NCBI RefSeq assembly: GCF_000003815.2
Contig: NC_049980.1
Coordinates: 18,936,059 to 19,000,058 of the forward strand
Direction: 5' to 3'
DNA from: Branchiostoma floridae
Lineage: Eukaryota > Chordata > Leptocardii > Amphioxiformes > Branchiostomatidae
DNA: 64,000 bases
Shown here piece by piece: positions 60,000-64,000 of this stretch. Position 1 is the first letter of the stretch, and the number at the start of each line of letters is the position of its first letter. A program made the translations under genes and the position numbers. The notes below the pieces were generated by a model. That model was not told the origin of the DNA. It did not search any database and saw nothing but the letters and a program-made list of their open reading frames with translations.

Positions 60000-62900
60000 T
60001 ACGATCTCAAACTGAAGCAATTCTTGGGATGGTCGTGCATGCGTCGTACGACATTCAGCTGGAAACTGTGTCGCACGACATTCAGCTGTTTGGTTTATAC
60101 TAAAAAGGCTGCTAACGGTTCTGTCAATTTCATTGACATCAAAATCGAACTACGTACAGCCTACGTCGACAGTGATGGCCGCGATGTGATGACCAACAGT
60201 ATTGTATGTTTTTTTCCCACGAACGATGGCATTTGTCTCAATATATAGAAATGTCGCCCAGCCGAAACCTGCATGTCAGGCGTCCACGATAAATCTCTAT
60301 TACTGGGTAGTTTACCGCTGTGTGCGTCTGTGTAGTACACACGAGCTGTGCCGAAGGGAACCCGACCCTGACGGTTCACAGCGGTTGACTGCGAAATCTG
60401 TGACCTGCGAACATACCATCTTATCTGTCGGTCGTGACGCGGCGCTCCGCCGGTGAAAGGTGGACAATCGACCGCCTTTCTTCTCAAGGGCTGCCCCTTT
60501 TAACTTACAGTTCCAATTGTTATCTTGTTCTGGATGGCTGTTAAGTTGTCAAGGGACTTCATCGATTTAACTCAGCGTAAGAATGTGGTGGCAAAACTGA
60601 AAGTATTCGGATTAACGGTGACAAAACTGATTGGCACTTCTCACATCGTTGTGTCGTATTTTCAGCATTTATAAAGAGAACAAAACAACCCGCACCAAAG
60701 TCACTGTCTTTTCATTTTCTTTTTCATTTTAGAGGAGAACAAGCATAATCTATGCGTCAGAGTAGTTTTAGAACCACACGTCATTAGATTAGTATATGTT
60801 AGACGATCTGTCACACTATGTACATGTACTAATTGTATAGATCTCTTACGACTTTTATATTTCTATGCTTGTAGGTGGCCCGATATTGCATTATAGCTTA
60901 GCATTCATTCATTCATTTATATCGGAAACCAGAGTGAGGTATAAACAAAGATTGTAGCTTTTCTGCATATTCATATGATGAAGTGATGTTGTATGTTCAC
61001 TTCCTAAATGTCGTTTTGCAATGCAGTAATGTTGATCTATAGAGATGAACAGAAAAGTGACTTGAAATATCGTTACAATCTCACATCAGTAGGATAATCA
61101 GCAAAAAATCGTACGTCATAATTAGAAAGAAATACAATACATGTATCATCAAAGCGCCGGCCGTAAAACCTATGAACAAACGCAATTCCGTTTGAATATG
61201 TTAAATATATCTATCTAAACGTTTATATAATGGAAAATAAGCAAGAGGTAGAAATATGATCACCGTATATTATATAATAACTTCCGATCGTTGAGTTTAG
61301 TCAACTAATACAATATGGTATTCTGTACTTTACAGCATGAACCCAGCAATTAACCGCTTGCTTTGCCACAACAAGAAAACTTGACCCAATTAAAACAGCA
61401 TCCGTTTTCCCTCTTGTCACCAAGCAGCCATTGTGGGAGTGGGCCGCTGACGATGTCGGCAGAACAGAACTCACAACAAACCGCGATGTTTACATTTGAG
61501 GCATTCTAGATCATCTTGTAATCATCACTGGCTCGTTAATTAACTATCGTGTCTGGGGTTTGTTTACGATGTCCTGATTAGTCACATAATCAGTGCTAGT
61601 TTTACAAATGGGTAACGTAGATAAGACTCATGGGTTGCTTACCGTTGCTAGAGAATAGCACACCATGAGACAACTCAAGATTTTGTAACTCTAGTGATCT
61701 CCAAGCAGATGTCTCGTTTTGTACATTTTCCTGGATTTTGTAACGCTGTTTACAGATGGCCGACCAAAACAAAACGCCAAAACGCCCAAAACGTCTCGAA
61801 TCAATCCCCGTTGCTACATCTGCTTGGAGATTATAACTATTTACTCCAGCAACCCAATGATAGAGCCGTGCTCGTATCTTCCCATACACTTTGGTCAGAA
61901 ACACCTTGTATAACATTATTTACACGGGTTCACAGGAAAATATTCCCTCTTCGCCGCATTTTCTAATGACATGTGTATATCATTTCACTTCATGCCTTTG
62001 AATTTACCTTGCGGTTAAGCAGCTTGGCCGACTGGGCATTTATTGAGGCACGAACCTCCGTTTTTCGTTTTTCTGTACTGGCTACTACTGCTAACGTTTC
62101 TCCGATTCTCTTCTCAAGTACCTCACTGAGACTGGTTGAGAAGACTTTAATTGGTTTTCACAAAGTTTGCAGACTTGCCAAAGTGGGCTGAGTGGGAAAA
62201 CCGTGCAAATAGGCACGTAGCAACGAAAGTCAGACGACGTTTCGCAAATATGTCGTTGTACTTTTGGTATTTCGGTCTGAATGGCCCAACATGGCTCGGT
62301 GCGTGCCCCGTGTCCCAGCTGGTTCCCTTGTCTTCCTCACAGGTGGTCCGCTACAAGGCGTCCCTTCTTCTATCAGGTTGATGCAACAAAGATGTACCCC
62401 GTTGCCATGACGACGAGCTAGCACGGATCCAAGTATGCCGTGGCCGCGTGTTTGAGGAATCCCCTGTATTTGGGACAGTGCAAATATTTACAGAAACTCG
62501 TCTTTTGAAATAGACCTGCTGTTCCGTTGAACTCGAGCAGGAAGGGGGACGAGGTTGTGCCCCCAATGTCAGCCTCCCCATCCTCCCACACCTCTCGTTC
62601 CCACGACTCGGCGGCAACGGTGGGAGTGAATGTCTTCTATATCAGGAGCACAAACGCCGTGATGATGCTTTATTCACAGACACAGGTGATACATGTACGT
62701 GTTAACGCTGATTTCGGTAGCCACTGTCGGGTTTAAGACATGGCTGTCAACCGTCCAAAAAAGTTCAGGGTGTGCTCAAGCCAAGATATGGCGGGAAACC
62801 CACACCTGGCACACCACGTCCGTGTTGAAGAGGGCGGCACGAGTCTGTAAATAAACATGGATGAAGTCAATTGTCACAGTGCGCGACCTGAAGTGACAGG

Positions 62901-63300
62901 GCGTTCGCAGGCGCTTCCCAGGCGCTTTCCCGTGACCGACTGAGACATGTATAGCGCTACACTGAGGATGGACCTCATTTGCTGCATGAGTCACGTGACT
63001 CCATTTTGGAAAAAGACTTGTGCCGTGTAGTTGAGGTTATGGATGTATGAAATTCTGTTTTTAACCGTATCATCTGGTATCCATATCTTAGTAACAGTTG
63101 TGACTTGGGTTAAGCCTTAGTCTTAACCAGAACGCCCGGTATGGTAAGACAAGAATTCTCCCCGGGCCTCTACGTGCTAAATCTTATCGTCTGCAATCCT
63201 TTCGGATTGAACCGCACGATTTGTTCACACGGCGCTCTGGTTGGAAATATAAACAGATGTCTGAGCTTACGAAGCTCCTCGGGAATTCTGAGCCAAAGGT
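60000..63300. other. Region without supported genes
   Basis: Contains a short direct repeat (CGACATTCAGCTG near 60048 and 60076) and an inverted pair ATCTCCAAGCAGATG/CATCTGCTTGGAGAT near 61697 and 61818. No exon could be supported. Confidence 0.5.
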
Positions 63301-63334
63301 TGTGCTGTATTTAGAGAAGATAATAGCGCGGTTG

Positions 63335-63475
63335 TCACTCACTCACTCACTCACTCACTCACTCACTCACTCACTCACTCACTCACTCACTCACTCACTC
63401 ACTCACTCACTCACTCACTCACTCACTCACTCACTCACTCACTCACTCACTCACTCACTCACTCACTCACTCACT
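63335..63475. repeat. (ACTC)n microsatellite
   Basis: About 35 uninterrupted ACTC units. The open frame through it (Ser-Leu-Thr-His repeats) is an artefact. Confidence 0.97.
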
Positions 63476-63756
63476 TTATTTTTACAAACTCCATTTTTAT
63501 ATCCTTAAGTAAGTAAATGTACTCTCCAAGAAAGGTTAGCCTCACGCTGTTTTTTTGACGTTTTAAAAAACTTTTATAGTCTTTTTATTGGGCCTCGAGA
63601 CATCATGAAAGAGTACAACATAGAAAGCCGGATAAAAATTACTAAAAACGTTAAAAAACAGACGTAGCCTAACCTCTGCTTTGAGAGTAGGAATATGTTC
63701 AAGTTTAAATTTGTTTCTTTACAGTAATCTTCATTCATTGTTTATGTTTCTTCCAG

Positions 63757-63813
63757 CGCTTACGGTGAAGTTTCTGACTCGAAGATTTATCAATGAATAC
63801 GATCCTAACTTAG
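63757..63813 (+). CDS. Exon of a RASL12/RERG-type small GTPase
   Basis: TTCCAG precedes the exon and GTAACG follows it. With one base from the previous exon it reads ALTVKFLTRRFINEYDPNL, the segment just after the P-loop (GKS) through switch I in the RERG/RASL11/RASL12 branch of Ras proteins; the sequence is closest to the RASL12 form as recalled. The phase-1 borders on both sides match a small internal exon. The P-loop exon should lie upstream and was not found between the gap and this exon; it may be in the gap. Later exons lie beyond the right edge. Confidence 0.75.
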
Positions 63814-64000
63814 GTAACGTCTCACCCTTAATTCTCACAGTCAACGTTTTTTGCATTTATAGTTTTTTAAACTTTTATATGATTTTCAGTCATGTATTAA
63901 ATGTAATGCCGTTGGATTGATGAAAGGATTTTAATGTCTACAGAGGACACATATACAAAAGAAGAGTCGGTAGACAACCAACCTAGTGTCGTCAAAATAA

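Noticed and set aside
63335-63475. Regular repeats resembling an array
   Set aside because: Simple tetranucleotide tract with no spacers; not a CRISPR array, and the genome is eukaryotic.
63221-63508. Frame with Ser-Leu-Thr-His repeats
   Set aside because: Produced by the (ACTC)n microsatellite.

Overview
The window is nuclear DNA of an intron-rich animal. The protein-coding genes are closely similar to those of vertebrates, with the same catalytic motifs and nearly the same lengths. Introns are short to medium with GT-AG ends, and many small inverted-repeat DNA transposons sit in introns. This fits a cephalochordate (amphioxus, Branchiostoma-like) best; that assignment is an inference from style and conservation, not from a database match. 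A run of 100 Ns (55635-55734) marks an assembly gap.

Layout. (1) 1-2737, minus: 5' part of HAUS6 (augmin subunit), cut by the window edge. (2) 4436-5709, plus: SDHAF4, complete in 3 exons. (3) 6940-16934, minus: NCBP1/CBP80, complete in 24 exons, 787 aa. (4) 17357-27218, plus: TCP1/CCT-alpha, complete in 12 exons, 554 aa; about 90% of its first intron is a 5.36-kb pogo-like DNA transposon with a frameshifted transposase. (5) 27566-42974, minus: POLRMT, complete in 32 exons, 1238 aa. (6) 44121-45736, minus: a secreted or membrane-tethered Ly6/uPAR (three-finger) protein, 4 exons, 175 aa. (7) 47723-50634, minus: a ZP-domain type I membrane protein, 7 exons plus an unresolved 5' end. (8) 51176-64000: mostly gene-poor, with low-confidence exon candidates, repeats, the gap, and at 63757-63813 an exon of a RASL12/RERG-type small GTPase that must continue beyond the right edge.

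The first five genes alternate in strand. HAUS6/SDHAF4 and NCBP1/TCP1 are divergent pairs; SDHAF4/NCBP1 and TCP1/POLRMT are convergent pairs. All are housekeeping genes: mitotic spindle, complex II assembly, mRNA cap binding, actin/tubulin folding and mitochondrial transcription. Every exon boundary given for the five complete genes was checked by reading frame: phases add up from start to stop with no gap.

The accessory interest lies in the mobile DNA. The pogo-like element has a TA target duplication and two-part terminal repeats. There is a 455-bp element with a perfect 9-bp target duplication, a 332-bp hAT-like element with a perfect 8-bp duplication, a family of short elements that begin TAGCCTGG, several foldback elements, a tRNA-derived SINE with pol III boxes, and a dispersed repeat shared by introns of three genes.
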